A DNA stretch of 36,363 nucleotides from Clostridia bacterium (GCA_017517745.1 JAFWYJ010000021.1:1-36363); one strand, 5' to 3'; positions 7,828 through 16,341 are shown, counted from the stretch's first letter. Translations and numbers: made by a program. The notes: a model not told the origin generated them from the letters alone.

Positions 7828-9909
7828 TCAGGCTTCTCCTCGCTTGACGTCGATGATCGTCAATCCGCAGGGCGCGAGCTTGACCGAAAAGATCTTTCTT
7901 GCCGTGTTTCCCGCCTCTTTTTCATAGTCGGACAAGCCGTGACGGAGGAATATCCTCTCACTTTCCTCGTCTGCAAAGAAACGGACCGGCAAAACCGGAA
8001 ACGCGCTGACGATCACGGAATCCTCAATATTGGCTTCGGAAACCACTCTTGCCGAGGTGTAAGCGTCATCGTATTTGTTGAACAAGAAAAGTCGATCGAA
8101 TCCGTTCTTCATGCGCAGCGCCAGCATCGGCATCGACGAGGAAACGGCAAATTTTGTGTACGTCATTGCCTTGAGTATGACGGCACAAGCCTCCACGAAC
8201 CCCTTCGTGAGCTTTCTGAAAGGCAATTCGGCAACAGGCGGATGGATATCACACTCGGGCTCGTCGGCACGGGAGAGCGCTCCGTCATCGACGGCGCAAA
8301 GCGCGTCGATGCTTGCCTTGTCCGCTTCGGTCAAATCAAAGCCGCAAGCAAACGCCCGCAGAGGGTAATCGCTGAAGCGATCCTTGCAATCAAACGTGGG
8401 GATGATCCCGTATGGACCGAGATCAAAGTCCGCGGGGACGGTTCCCACCCACGCGCCGCCGTAAGTCGCAAGCTCTTCCTTCTCTGCCTCGGAAAGCAGA
8501 TCAAAGTTGGGGACGAACAAAGATCCCTCGAATCCTTTGAGTCTGTCGCTGCGCACCGAGCCGCCAAAGGGGACACCCGCGCGAAAGATCTCGGTGCACT
8601 GTTTGTGAGGCGTTGGTCTGCGCGTCGAAAGATATTCGTGCAACATTCTCCGCTCCGCTTCATCGGACCAATATATCATGGGAGACCAAGAAAACTCGGC
8701 ATCGGCACTGAACCCGATCTCCATACGCTCCTTGAGAAACTCCCACTGTCTTGACGTCAATCCGTCACCGAGGCAGATGTAAAAGCCTTCGGTTGCCGAT
8801 TCGCAGCTCTTCTCTCCTCTGCCGCAGAAGGCTGTCATCGTGTACGCGTCTCTCTCAAGCCTGACGGGGAGATGGTCGATCACGCTGAACTCCTCCGACG
8901 CGTCCTGCACGCTGAGCATCGTGACGACCGAGTGATCCTTCACCTGCGCGCGAAGCAGGGGGAGTGTCATATGTATTTTATGGAAAAGATCGGGGAATTG
9001 ATGGGTTTCGTGATATACGCTTGTCGGCACGATGTTCGCGGTGATGCAATCCACGCCCGCGTCCATGACACGTCGGGTGTCAAAGCCGTAAACGTATTCG
9101 GTCTCAAAGGGATCGGAGCAATACATGCCCAGCACCCACACTTCCCTGCCGACGGCGTGAACCGCGTCGCATATCTTTTTGAAGAAGCCCTCCCAACGCC
9201 ATTCGTAGAATCGGATCCACTCCTCGCGCAATTCAAGGTTTCCCCAAAGAACCGCTTGACGCACCCTGCGCGCTTCCAACGAATCGTCTCCGATCAGAAG
9301 TGCATCCTCCAGCTCGGTGCGCTTGCTGTGAGCAAGGAATTGTTCCGCCATATCGCTCGAATAGTCGGATTTATACAAATGCTCCGACGGGCAGAAGGTG
9401 TCGGCAAGATGCACGCCCGCAAGATCGTAATCGACCATGGTTTCCACCAGCTTTTGGGAGAAGAAATCCTCGTAATACGTGCCGTCTTTCAAACGCTTGA
9501 GACACATCAGATGTCCGTCACCCTTGAGCTTCGCACAGCGCATTTCGGGATGATCCGACAGCCACTCGCGGTGAAAAATGTTTTCCACGTAAGTTCCAAA
9601 CACGCTTGCGTAAAATTTGACACCGCGCGCCTTGAGGTTCGCGATCAGTGCTCGGAGATCATAATTCGTCCAATCCTGACGCTCTCGCTCGGTGTTTCTC
9701 GGCACCGCGCGATAGGAGCAATTATCCTTGAAAAGAGGGTATTCCGCCCCCATTCCTCGATGAAGATGGAAAAAATCGGGATGGAAAAGGAGCGCGTGAA
9801 TGCTCTTTGGAACAAAGCCCATCCTGTTCAGAAATCTCTCGGCTCCGCGGTCTGCATCGTTCTTCTCAAATCCGAACATCTGCATCCATACGTTAACACT
9901 TTTTTTCAT
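7828..9909 (-). CDS. Uncharacterised large protein, TIM-barrel glycosidase-like
   Basis: A 693-residue cytoplasmic protein (no signal peptide) that I cannot assign to a named family. The N-terminal half looks like a TIM barrel related to glycoside hydrolases: aromatic and acidic motifs recur at strand ends, for example FHLHRGMGAEYP, VKFYASVFGTY, DLAGVHLADTFCP and EVWVLGMYC. The middle, with sequences such as FVPNFDLLSEAEKEELATY, recalls the class-I glutamine-amidotransferase-like domain of family-42-type beta-galactosidases, and the C-terminus is beta-rich. The start is the ATG at 9909, with AAGGAG at 9916-9921 six bases away; in-frame ATGs at 9930 and 9933 lack a Shine-Dalgarno. Substrate and activity are unknown. 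It lies downstream of the leucine-rich-repeat lipoprotein gene on the same strand. Confidence 0.7.
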   Translation of the reverse strand: MKKSVNVWMQMFGFEKNDADRGAERFLNRMGFVPKSIHALLFHPDFFHLHRGMGAEYPLFKDNCSYRAVPRNTERERQDWTNYDLRALIANLKARGVKFYASVFGTYVENIFHREWLSDHPEMRCAKLKGDGHLMCLKRLKDGTYYEDFFSQKLVETMVDYDLAGVHLADTFCPSEHLYKSDYSSDMAEQFLAHSKRTELEDALLIGDDSLEARRVRQAVLWGNLELREEWIRFYEWRWEGFFKKICDAVHAVGREVWVLGMYCSDPFETEYVYGFDTRRVMDAGVDCITANIVPTSVYHETHQFPDLFHKIHMTLPLLRAQVKDHSVVTMLSVQDASEEFSVIDHLPVRLERDAYTMTAFCGRGEKSCESATEGFYICLGDGLTSRQWEFLKERMEIGFSADAEFSWSPMIYWSDEAERRMLHEYLSTRRPTPHKQCTEIFRAGVPFGGSVRSDRLKGFEGSLFVPNFDLLSEAEKEELATYGGAWVGTVPADFDLGPYGIIPTFDCKDRFSDYPLRAFACGFDLTEADKASIDALCAVDDGALSRADEPECDIHPPVAELPFRKLTKGFVEACAVILKAMTYTKFAVSSSMPMLALRMKNGFDRLFLFNKYDDAYTSARVVSEANIEDSVIVSAFPVLPVRFFADEESERIFLRHGLSDYEKEAGNTARKIFSVKLAPCGLTIIDVKRGEA

Positions 9910-10002
9910 CGTTTTCTCCTTGGTTTTCATCAAACAGACTGAATTTTAATCACCTTGTAGAGGTGTTTTCTCTAAAAAGCATCTCCAAAAAGCCATACCC
10001 GA

Positions 10003-10305
10003 TCATCCCTGCGCCAACTCGTTACCATCCTCAAACGTGACGTTCTCGACGGGTGTCACGGAGGTGAGCGCGTTGCAGTTACGGAAGGCGTTCTTCCCCA
10101 CGTGCGTCACGCCGCCGAGGTCAACCGTTGCCAAAGAGGTGCAATCGGCAAAGCACGATGCAGGCAAAGCAGTCAGCGTCTTGGGAAGTCGCACGTCGGT
10201 CAATGCGCTGCAACCGTAGAAGGCGTTGAGGCCGATGGAGGTAAGCTTTGCATATTCCCCGAACGTCACACCCTTCAGCTTCTTGCATCCGACAAAGGCG
10301 TTTGC
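10003..10305 (-). pseudogene. 3' part of the LRR lipoprotein gene, out of frame
   Basis: This frame continues the leucine-rich-repeat pattern of the upstream piece without a break in homology: NAFVGCKKLKGVTFGEYAKL and later NAFYGCSALTDVRLPKTLTAL, then FADCTSL and FRNCNALTSV. It lacks its own start and ribosome binding site. Adding one G to the run at 10305-10307 (read CCC on the plus strand) joins it in frame to the 5' part and gives a single product of 481 residues. The cause is a true frameshift or a base-calling or assembly error. Confidence 0.8.
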
Positions 10306-11447
10306 CCGATTGCCGTAACGCTGTCGGGAATGCGGAGCTCTTCAAGCCGTACACAACCCGAAAAGGCGCGCACGCCGATCGAGGTCAAGCCCTCGGGAAT
10401 CTCCACGCGCAAAAGCGAAGCGCAGTCAAAAAACGCGTGATCGCCGAGCGAAGCGGCAGAAAGCAGTTTGACGTCCACCAAATAGGTCGGATAAAATCCC
10501 CCCGAAAACGCAGGAGACGTTGCACCGAAGATATATCCGAGATAGTTATTCTCGGTCTGCGATCCGCCGACAAAGGGCAACACCGCGTTGCGCACCTTCC
10601 AACAGCCTTCAAACGCGCCAAAGCCGATCGAGGTCAAATTCCGCCCAAGCTCCAAGCGCGTCAAAGAAGCGCAAAAGCTGAGTGCGCCTTCTCCGATCTC
10701 GATCAATCCGTCCAAATTGACCGCCAGCAGGCTGCTGCACTGAAACATCGCGTATTTGCCAAGTGTTCTGAGGGTGCTCGGAAGATGGATATCCACCAAA
10801 TCATTGCAATCAAAGAGTGCATAGTCGGGAATCGAAGTCACTCCCTCTCCAATCTCAAGATATTGCAAACTCGGAGGCACGAGGGAGGCATTGTCCTCGT
10901 ATGTGACAGCCACTGGCTTCGTCTCATCGGTTCTTACGGCAAACAAATATCCCAAAAAAGGCATATCCGGCGTTCCCAGCACCGACGTGTGCAACGCACG
11001 CAGCTGTGTGGTGCCTGCCAGGATCCCCTCTCCAACCGCGGTCACGCTGTCGGGAAGATAGAGTGCCGTGATCGCCGTGTTTTGCGCAAACGCGCCGTCA
11101 CCGATGGCAACCACGGGAAGCCCGCCGATTTCCGAGGGTACGCGAACCTTCAGGTCATTTCCGACGTATCCTGTAATCGTCACCTTGCCGTCCTCCACCA
11201 AAGTCGAAAAACTTTCGGCGGGGGTTTGCGCGAGATCCCGGAAGGTATCCTCAAAAGCCTGCAGATACGCCAACCGCTCTTCGTTGTCGGTGTAATCGGT
11301 TTGCATCTCGGACGGGATCGGTGCCAGCGTCTCGGTCTCCTCCGTGTCGGTCTCGGTCGGTTTTTCCTCTTGATTTGCACACGCCGCCAAAGCAATACAC
11401 AGCATCAAAAACGCCAAACCGATTGCCATGATCTTTCTCCAAGCCAT
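10275..11447 (-). CDS. BspA-type leucine-rich-repeat lipoprotein, frameshifted
   Basis: The N-terminal 390 residues of a secreted lipoprotein. A signal peptide ends in lipobox LAAC (Cys23), a Glu/Thr-rich linker follows, and then TpLRR/BspA repeats of the type SIGFGAFEGCWKV and ALFDCNDLVDIHLPSTL. Such repeats form curved surface domains used in adhesion or protein binding; the ligand is not known. ATG 11447 is preferred because AAGGA (11457-11461) lies nine bases away, while the ATG at 11456 abuts it. The frame ends early at 10275, about 30 bases past a G-run where a single base appears to be missing (10305-10307); the repeats continue in another frame to 10003. A full product would have 481 residues. 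Confidence 0.8.
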   Translation of the reverse strand: MAWRKIMAIGLAFLMLCIALAACANQEEKPTETDTEETETLAPIPSEMQTDYTDNEERLAYLQAFEDTFRDLAQTPAESFSTLVEDGKVTITGYVGNDLKVRVPSEIGGLPVVAIGDGAFAQNTAITALYLPDSVTAVGEGILAGTTQLRALHTSVLGTPDMPFLGYLFAVRTDETKPVAVTYEDNASLVPPSLQYLEIGEGVTSIPDYALFDCNDLVDIHLPSTLRTLGKYAMFQCSSLLAVNLDGLIEIGEGALSFCASLTRLELGRNLTSIGFGAFEGCWKVRNAVLPFVGGSQTENNYLGYIFGATSPAFSGGFYPTYLVDVKLLSAASLGDHAFFDCASLLRVEIPEGLTSIGVRAFSGCVRLEELRIPDSVTAIGQTPLSDARS

Positions 11448-11468
11448 TTCAAACATTCCTTTCCAAAA

Positions 11469-11487
11469 ACGGTTTTGTGAGAACCGT
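11469..11487 (-). promoter_or_regulatory. Attenuator-like hairpin in the LRR lipoprotein leader
   Basis: Between the promoter and ribosome binding site the minus strand reads ACGGTT, seven bases, AACCGT, then TTTTTGG. This has the form of a weak intrinsic terminator in the 5' leader. It could attenuate transcription or belong to a terminator on the plus strand, where GCTTTTTT follows the same stem. Confidence 0.35.
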
Positions 11488-11506
11488 GCTTTTTTCTGTT
11501 TCCCTT

Positions 11507-11535
11507 ATTGTATCACAAAAAAACAATTTTCGCAA
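11507..11535 (-). promoter_or_regulatory. Sigma-A-type promoter of the LRR lipoprotein gene
   Basis: On the minus strand TTGCGA (11530-11535), 17 bases, then TACAAT (11507-11512), preceded by an extended TGA motif. It is followed by a leader of about 55 bases. Confidence 0.65.
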
Positions 11536-11585
11536 GACTTCCGCGTCACAATTCATAATTATTTCAATTCTCTCGCAAAATCTTC

Positions 11586-11614
11586 TTGTATTGCGAGAAA
11601 AAGAATGCTATAAT
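11586..11614 (+). promoter_or_regulatory. Sigma-A-type promoter of the pseudouridine synthase operon
   Basis: TTGTAT (11586-11591), 17 bases, TATAAT (11609-11614) with an extended -10 TGC just upstream. The start codon of the first gene lies 36 bases downstream. Confidence 0.7.
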
Positions 11615-11649
11615 AATGGTATCAAGGATTGCGAAAAGGAGGGATCGGC

Positions 11650-12573
11650 ATGCAAATAACCGTTTTGCCGAAATTTGAAGGCGTTTTGTTGCGCCAGCTT
11701 TTGCGCACAGAGCTTCACCTCTCCTCCAAAATGATCAAGCATCTCAAATTTCTTCCGAACGGCATCCTGGTCAACGGTATGCACGTGACGGTGCGATACG
11801 TCCTGCGGACGGGAGACGTGATTTCTCTCGCGATCGAGGACAGCGAGGACGCGCCCATCGAACCGGTCGATCTGCCGATCGAGATCCTCTACGAGGATGA
11901 CGATCTCGTCATTCCCTCCAAGCCCGCGAACATGCCGACACACCCCTCGCACGATCACCACGGAGATACCGTCGCAAACGCGCTGGCATACCGTTACAGA
12001 GAAAGCGGAAAGGCTTTCGTGTTTCGTCCGATCAACCGACTCGACCGCAACACCAGCGGTCTTTTGCTGATCGCGCGCAACCGTCCCACGGCAGGAAGGC
12101 TGAGCGAACAAATGAAGAAAAAGCAGATTGAGAAGACCTATCTTGCCATCCTGGACGGAGAAATGCAAACGAAGGAGGGCGTGATCGATGCCTGTCTGCA
12201 CCGCACTGCGGAAAGCATCATTCTGCGCGAGGTATGCTCTCCCGACGCGCCCGACGCCGATGCCGCTCTGACCGCATACACGGTTCTTGCCTCCCAAAAC
12301 GGACACACCTTGGTGAAGGCACATCCGCTGACGGGGCGCACCCATCAGCTCCGCGTGCATTTCGCGTCGATCGGACATCCGATCACGGGAGACGATCTTT
12401 ACGGCACCCTCTCCCCCGATATTCCGCGTCACGCGCTCCACGCGTACCGACTTGTCTTTTCGCATCCGACCGATGGAAAACGAATGGATCTCCACGCCCC
12501 GCCGGCAGAAGATTTTCTGGCTTTGCTTCGGCTTTATTTTCCCACCGTGGAACAGGAAAGGAATCTGATATGA
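11650..12573 (+). CDS. RluA/RluD-family pseudouridine synthase
   Basis: A 307-residue RNA-modifying enzyme. An S4-like RNA-binding domain (about residues 10-62) precedes the catalytic domain, with the family motif NRLDRNTSGLLLIAR at 129-143; Asp132 is the catalytic aspartate. The later motif PLTGRTHQLRVHFASIGHPI is also typical. These enzymes isomerise uridine to pseudouridine in rRNA or tRNA; the target here cannot be told from sequence. ATG 11650 is chosen because AAGGAGGG lies just upstream; the open frame reaches back to a TTG at 11629. The usual VxKPAG motif reads SKPANMPTHPS. The stop codon overlaps the start of the next gene (ATGA). Confidence 0.9.
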   Translation: MQITVLPKFEGVLLRQLLRTELHLSSKMIKHLKFLPNGILVNGMHVTVRYVLRTGDVISLAIEDSEDAPIEPVDLPIEILYEDDDLVIPSKPANMPTHPSHDHHGDTVANALAYRYRESGKAFVFRPINRLDRNTSGLLLIARNRPTAGRLSEQMKKKQIEKTYLAILDGEMQTKEGVIDACLHRTAESIILREVCSPDAPDADAALTAYTVLASQNGHTLVKAHPLTGRTHQLRVHFASIGHPITGDDLYGTLSPDIPRHALHAYRLVFSHPTDGKRMDLHAPPAEDFLALLRLYFPTVEQERNLI

Positions 12574-13679
12574 CCAACGAAAACTCCCGCACCCGACGCC
12601 ATCTGCCGCGTTTTTGTATCGGGGTCTATATTCTGACTGCTGTCAGTGCTCTGCTCTATTTTGCTTTCACCAAAAGTGCCGCCTTTTCCGATTGGTTCAA
12701 CCGCAACGTCTCGCAATGGGGACGTCGATTGCTTGCCGCAATGACCTCTTGGCTTCCTTTTTCCTTTGCCGAGCTTTTGCTCCTGCTTCTGCCCTTTTTG
12801 ATCGTCCTCGTGATCGTGATCGGCGCGAAATATTATTGCGACAGCAACCGCTCTCTCCTGGTTTATATCGGCATCCTCTTCTCTGCCGTCTGCATCTGTC
12901 TGATCTTGTTCGTTTGGAACTTCGCACCGGGATATTACGCTTCGCCATTGCATGAAAAAATCGGATTGGCACGCGAAAAATGCAGTGCGGAAGAGCTTTA
13001 TCAAACCGCCGAAATTCTCTCGAATGAGCTTCACAACGTTTCCGAGGAGATTCTTTTTTTGGAGGACGGAACCTCTCTGATGCCCTATTCTTATGAGGAG
13101 TTGAACCGAAAGCTCCTGGCGGCATACGAGTCCTTTTGTGAGAAAAACGACTTTATGGATACCTTCCGCTCCCGCGCCAAGCCCATCATGCTCAGCGAGC
13201 CGCTCTCCTACACGCACATCACGGGAATCTACACGTTTTTCACGGGAGAAGCCAATCTCAACGTCAATTTCCCCGATTATACCAAGCCCTATACCGCCGC
13301 ACACGAGCTGGCGCATCAACGCGGCATCGCGCGCGAGGATGAGGCGAACTTCGTCGCCTTTCTCGTTTGCATGGAGTCAGACGATCCTTATATCCGTTAC
13401 AGCGCACTGCTCAACGTCTATGAATACGTCATCTCGGCACTTCGCTCCGCCAATAAAAAGCTCTACCGTCTCTCTTATGAAAACCTCCCTCTGACGGTCA
13501 AAAACGAAGAAATCGCTTATTCCGAATTTTTTGAAAAATACCGCGAAAACGTCGCCGCAGACATCAGCGAGGCAACCAACAACTCCTATTTGCAATCCCA
13601 AGGCGCGCCGCAAGGCACCAGAAGCTATCACATGGTGGTCGATCTCGCAGTGGCATATTACCGCCCCGCTCTCGACTGA
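12570..13679 (+). CDS. DUF3810-type membrane metalloprotease-like protein
   Basis: A 369-residue protein with three N-terminal membrane helices (about residues 15-33, 60-85 and 92-114) and an extracytoplasmic domain carrying HELAHQRGIAREDEAN. This is a zincin HExxH motif with a downstream glutamate suited to be the third zinc ligand. That combination matches DUF3810, a family common in Firmicutes with no established substrate. The ATG overlaps the stop of the pseudouridine synthase by four bases, with AAAGGA about eight bases upstream, so the two are translated together. Peptidase activity is inferred from the motif only. Confidence 0.85.
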   Translation: MTNENSRTRRHLPRFCIGVYILTAVSALLYFAFTKSAAFSDWFNRNVSQWGRRLLAAMTSWLPFSFAELLLLLLPFLIVLVIVIGAKYYCDSNRSLLVYIGILFSAVCICLILFVWNFAPGYYASPLHEKIGLAREKCSAEELYQTAEILSNELHNVSEEILFLEDGTSLMPYSYEELNRKLLAAYESFCEKNDFMDTFRSRAKPIMLSEPLSYTHITGIYTFFTGEANLNVNFPDYTKPYTAAHELAHQRGIAREDEANFVAFLVCMESDDPYIRYSALLNVYEYVISALRSANKKLYRLSYENLPLTVKNEEIAYSEFFEKYRENVAADISEATNNSYLQSQGAPQGTRSYHMVVDLAVAYYRPALD

Positions 13680-13786
13680 TTTCGCACACTTTTTCGGGGA
13701 AGATCATAAACTGACACCGAAGCGTCTTTTTTGGTGAAAATCGGCAGAAAAAAACCGAATTTTTTTGAAAAAATATCCAAAAAGCT

Positions 13787-13816
13787 CTTCCATTTGCATA
13801 AAATATATGTTATAAT
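13787..13816 (+). promoter_or_regulatory. Extended -10 promoter of murA
   Basis: TGT-TATAAT (13808-13816) is a full extended -10 box, with a poor -35 (CTTCCA, 13787-13792, 18-base spacer). It lies about 43 bases before the murA start in an AT-rich region. Confidence 0.5.
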
Positions 13817-13858
13817 AATTTTATATGATATTATGAATTCTTCGCGGGAGGTAGCTGT

Positions 13859-15151
13859 ATGTCAACAAAGATCGTCATTCGGGGCGGAAAGCCTCTGTAC
13901 GGTGACATTTCGATCAGCGGAATGAAAAACGCCGCGCTCCCCATTCTCTTTGCCACCATTCTCGTCGGGGACGTTTGCACACTCGAAAACATCCCGGACG
14001 TCAGCGATATTGATACGTCTCTTGAGATCCTCTCTGCGATGGGCGCGCGCATTTCGCGCCGTTCGGGAGGTGTCGTGCGCATTGACACCACCCACATCAG
14101 ACAGGGCTCGTCTCCTTATGACCTGGTGCAAAAGCTGCGCGGTTCTTCCTATCTGTTGGGTGCTGAACTCGGCCGTTTCTGCCAAGCCGCAGTCGGCTGG
14201 CCCGGCGGATGCGATTTCGGCTCCCGCCCGCTCGATCAGCACATGAAAGGATTCGAAGCACTCGGTGCCGTCGACCATACCGACAGCGGATATATCAAGC
14301 TCTCCGCGCCAAACGGACTTTCGGGAACCTCGGTCTATTTTGACGTCGCATCGGTCGGCGCGACGGTCAACGTCATTCTCGCCTCCGTGCTTGCGAACGG
14401 AACGACGGTCATCGACAACGCCGCGCGTGAGCCGCACATCGTCGACTTGGCGAACTTCCTCAACTCCTGCGGTGCCAACATCACCGGAGCCGGAACACCG
14501 ATGATCAAGGTGCGCGGTGTCACCGAGCTGCACGGCTGTACCTACACCATCATCCCCGACATGATCGAGGCAGGCACCTACATGGTTGCCGCGGCGGCGA
14601 CAGGCGGCTGTGTGCACGTCCGCTCGGTGATTCCCAAGCACGTGGAAACCATCACGGCAAAGCTCTGCGAAATGGGAGTTTGCGTGGAGGAATACGATGA
14701 CTCGGTTCTGGTCAAATCGACGGGTGAGCTTCGCAACGTCAATATCAAAACGCTGTATTATCCCGGTTTCCCCACCGACATGCATCCGCAATTCGCCCCC
14801 CTTCTCTGCTTGGCAAGCGGCGTGAGCTGCATTCAGGAGGGCATTTGGGAAAACCGCTTCCGTTACGTCGACGAGCTGAGAAAAATGGGCGCGACCGTCA
14901 TGCTCGACAGCCGTACCGCGACCTTTGTCGGTGTGGAAAGACTGGTCGGCGCTCCCGTGAACGCCGTTGACCTTCGCGCGGGTGCCGCAATGGTGATCGC
15001 GGGACTTGCCGCGGACGGTGTGACCGAGATCAGCGGCATCGAATATATCAAGCGCGGCTACGTGGACATCGTCGGAAAGCTCCGCGCGCTTGGCGCGTCG
15101 ATCGAGGAAGTGACCGTTCCCGACGTTGAGCCCGCAAGAAAAGCAACCTGA
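13859..15151 (+). CDS. murA: UDP-N-acetylglucosamine 1-carboxyvinyltransferase
   Basis: A 430-residue enzyme that transfers the enolpyruvyl group of phosphoenolpyruvate to UDP-GlcNAc, the first committed step of peptidoglycan synthesis, in the cytoplasm. The Lys-Asn pair of GMKNAALPI (residues 21-29) and the catalytic cysteine (Cys118 in GWPGGCDFGSRPLD) are present, so the enzyme should be fosfomycin-sensitive in principle. PTDMHPQFAPLL corresponds to the conserved aspartate loop. GGGAGG (13846-13851) sets the start. Many Clostridia carry two murA copies; which one this is cannot be decided here. The stop is followed by a palindromic element with a T-rich tail. Confidence 0.96.
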   Translation: MSTKIVIRGGKPLYGDISISGMKNAALPILFATILVGDVCTLENIPDVSDIDTSLEILSAMGARISRRSGGVVRIDTTHIRQGSSPYDLVQKLRGSSYLLGAELGRFCQAAVGWPGGCDFGSRPLDQHMKGFEALGAVDHTDSGYIKLSAPNGLSGTSVYFDVASVGATVNVILASVLANGTTVIDNAAREPHIVDLANFLNSCGANITGAGTPMIKVRGVTELHGCTYTIIPDMIEAGTYMVAAAATGGCVHVRSVIPKHVETITAKLCEMGVCVEEYDDSVLVKSTGELRNVNIKTLYYPGFPTDMHPQFAPLLCLASGVSCIQEGIWENRFRYVDELRKMGATVMLDSRTATFVGVERLVGAPVNAVDLRAGAAMVIAGLAADGVTEISGIEYIKRGYVDIVGKLRALGASIEEVTVPDVEPARKAT

Positions 15152-15211
15152 ACACAAAAGAAGCCGAGGAGCGCGACTTTGGGATTGTAACATACGCAAA
15201 CCAAACAATCC

Positions 15212-15262
15212 CTCAGTCACCTTCGGTGACAGCTCCCTTTACACAAGGGAGCCTTTCTTATT
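15212..15262 (+). repeat. Double-hairpin palindromic element, copy 1
   Basis: Two adjacent hairpins: GTCACC-TTC-GGTGAC (15216-15230) and GCTCCCTT-TACAC-AAGGGAGC (15232-15252), followed by CTTTCTTATT. The same architecture recurs at 16136-16187 and inverted at 16043-16092. The T-rich end could also terminate murA transcripts. Confidence 0.75.
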
Positions 15263-15304
15263 CCGGAAACAATTCTGTATTTAGATAAAAAGTGGAGAAT
15301 TTCT

Positions 15305-15955
15305 ATGACGAAATCGCAAAAAAAAGCACGCATGGCGTGCATCGTAGAAAAGCTGAAAGAACTCTACCCCGAGGCTCTCTGCGCGCTGGAATGGGAGGGT
15401 GAGCCTTGGAAGCTTCTAATCATGGGACGGCTCTCGGCGCAGTGCACCGACGCGCGCGTCAATCTCGTTTGCCGCGAGCTCTTCGCCGCCTACCCCTCCC
15501 CCGAGGCGCTGGCAGAGGCGGAGGTGACGGAGATTGAACATTACATCCGCTCGTGCGGTCTTTATCACGTCAAGGCGCAAAACACCAAGGACGCCTGCGC
15601 GATGCTGGTCAACGACTTTGGCGGCGTTCTGCCCGACACCATGGAGGATCTGCTCAAGATTCCCGGTGTGGGACGAAAGGTGGCAAATTTGTTGCTGGGC
15701 GACGTCTACCACAAGGGCGGCACGGTTGCCGACACGCACTGCATCCGCATTTGCGGTCGCTTTGGAATGTATCCCGAGTCGCTCAAGGATCCCGTAAAGG
15801 TCGAGCGCATCATGGACGAGCTGATCGAGCCCGAGGAGCGCTCGGATTTCTGCCATCGCGTGGTACAGTTCGGGCGCGACGTCTGCACAGCCCGCTCGCC
15901 CAAATGCCGGACTTGTCCACTCTCGGAGCTTTGCGAGCATGCGAAAAAAGTGTAG
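15305..15955 (+). CDS. nth: Endonuclease III (DNA glycosylase/AP lyase)
   Basis: A 216-residue base-excision repair enzyme that removes oxidised pyrimidines. It has the helix-hairpin-helix LLKIPGVGRKVANLLL (residues 116-131) with catalytic Lys125, catalytic Asp143 in VADTHCIRI, and a C-terminal [4Fe-4S] loop with Cys194, 201, 204 and 210 in the standard C-x6-C-x2-C-x5-C spacing. GGAG (15294-15297) is seven bases before the ATG. It stands alone between two palindrome-containing spacers. Confidence 0.96.
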   Translation: MTKSQKKARMACIVEKLKELYPEALCALEWEGEPWKLLIMGRLSAQCTDARVNLVCRELFAAYPSPEALAEAEVTEIEHYIRSCGLYHVKAQNTKDACAMLVNDFGGVLPDTMEDLLKIPGVGRKVANLLLGDVYHKGGTVADTHCIRICGRFGMYPESLKDPVKVERIMDELIEPEERSDFCHRVVQFGRDVCTARSPKCRTCPLSELCEHAKKV

Positions 15956-16042
15956 AATACAACTTGAAAGTAATACGATTTACAAACGATCAAATCAACA
16001 CAAACTTTTCGGACGTATGCGAGTATATCGATGGCGCTGTAA

Positions 16043-16092
16043 AAGCCTCCCTCCGAGAGGGAGGTGGCACGGCGTAGCCGTGACGGAAGGAG
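16043..16092 (-). repeat. Double-hairpin palindromic element, copy 2 (inverted)
   Basis: Read on the minus strand it has CACGGC-TAC-GCCGTG (16068-16082) then CCTCCCTC-TCG-GAGGGAGG (16046-16064) and a CTTTT end, the same plan as copies 1 and 3. The first stem differs completely in sequence but is still fully paired. Confidence 0.75.
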
Positions 16093-16135
16093 CCTGCGTG
16101 ACTTTGAATTTGTACTGATTATATCGCAACGCGCT

Positions 16136-16187
16136 CTCCCTCACCCGACTTCGTCGGGAGCTCCCTCCCGGAGGGAGCCTTTGGTTT
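16136..16187 (+). repeat. Double-hairpin palindromic element, copy 3
   Basis: CCCTCA is followed by CCCGAC-TTC-GTCGGG (16144-16158), GCTCCCTC-CCG-GAGGGAGC (16160-16178) and CTTTGGTTT. It faces copy 2 in inverted orientation, 43 bases away. Confidence 0.75.
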
Positions 16188-16341
16188 GTGTCCCCGAAAG
16201 TCTATCTACTTTTCCTGACAAGCACTGCTTTAGTGGACACAAAAGCGAACCCCCGCCCAAGGCGGGGGCAAAATATTAGAAAATATAATCGGTTACACAA
16301 TCGTACCAATGCACGTAGATTTCACCATTGATGAATAAAAA

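Noticed and set aside
8872-9942. A 356-codon plus-strand open frame
   Set aside because: Antisense to the large glycosidase-like gene; no Shine-Dalgarno and no coherent domain.
13862-15220. A 452-codon minus-strand open frame over murA
   Set aside because: Complete complement of a certain murA gene.
15212-16187. Insertion sequence ends
   Set aside because: No transposase between or near the palindromes and no target-site duplication visible.
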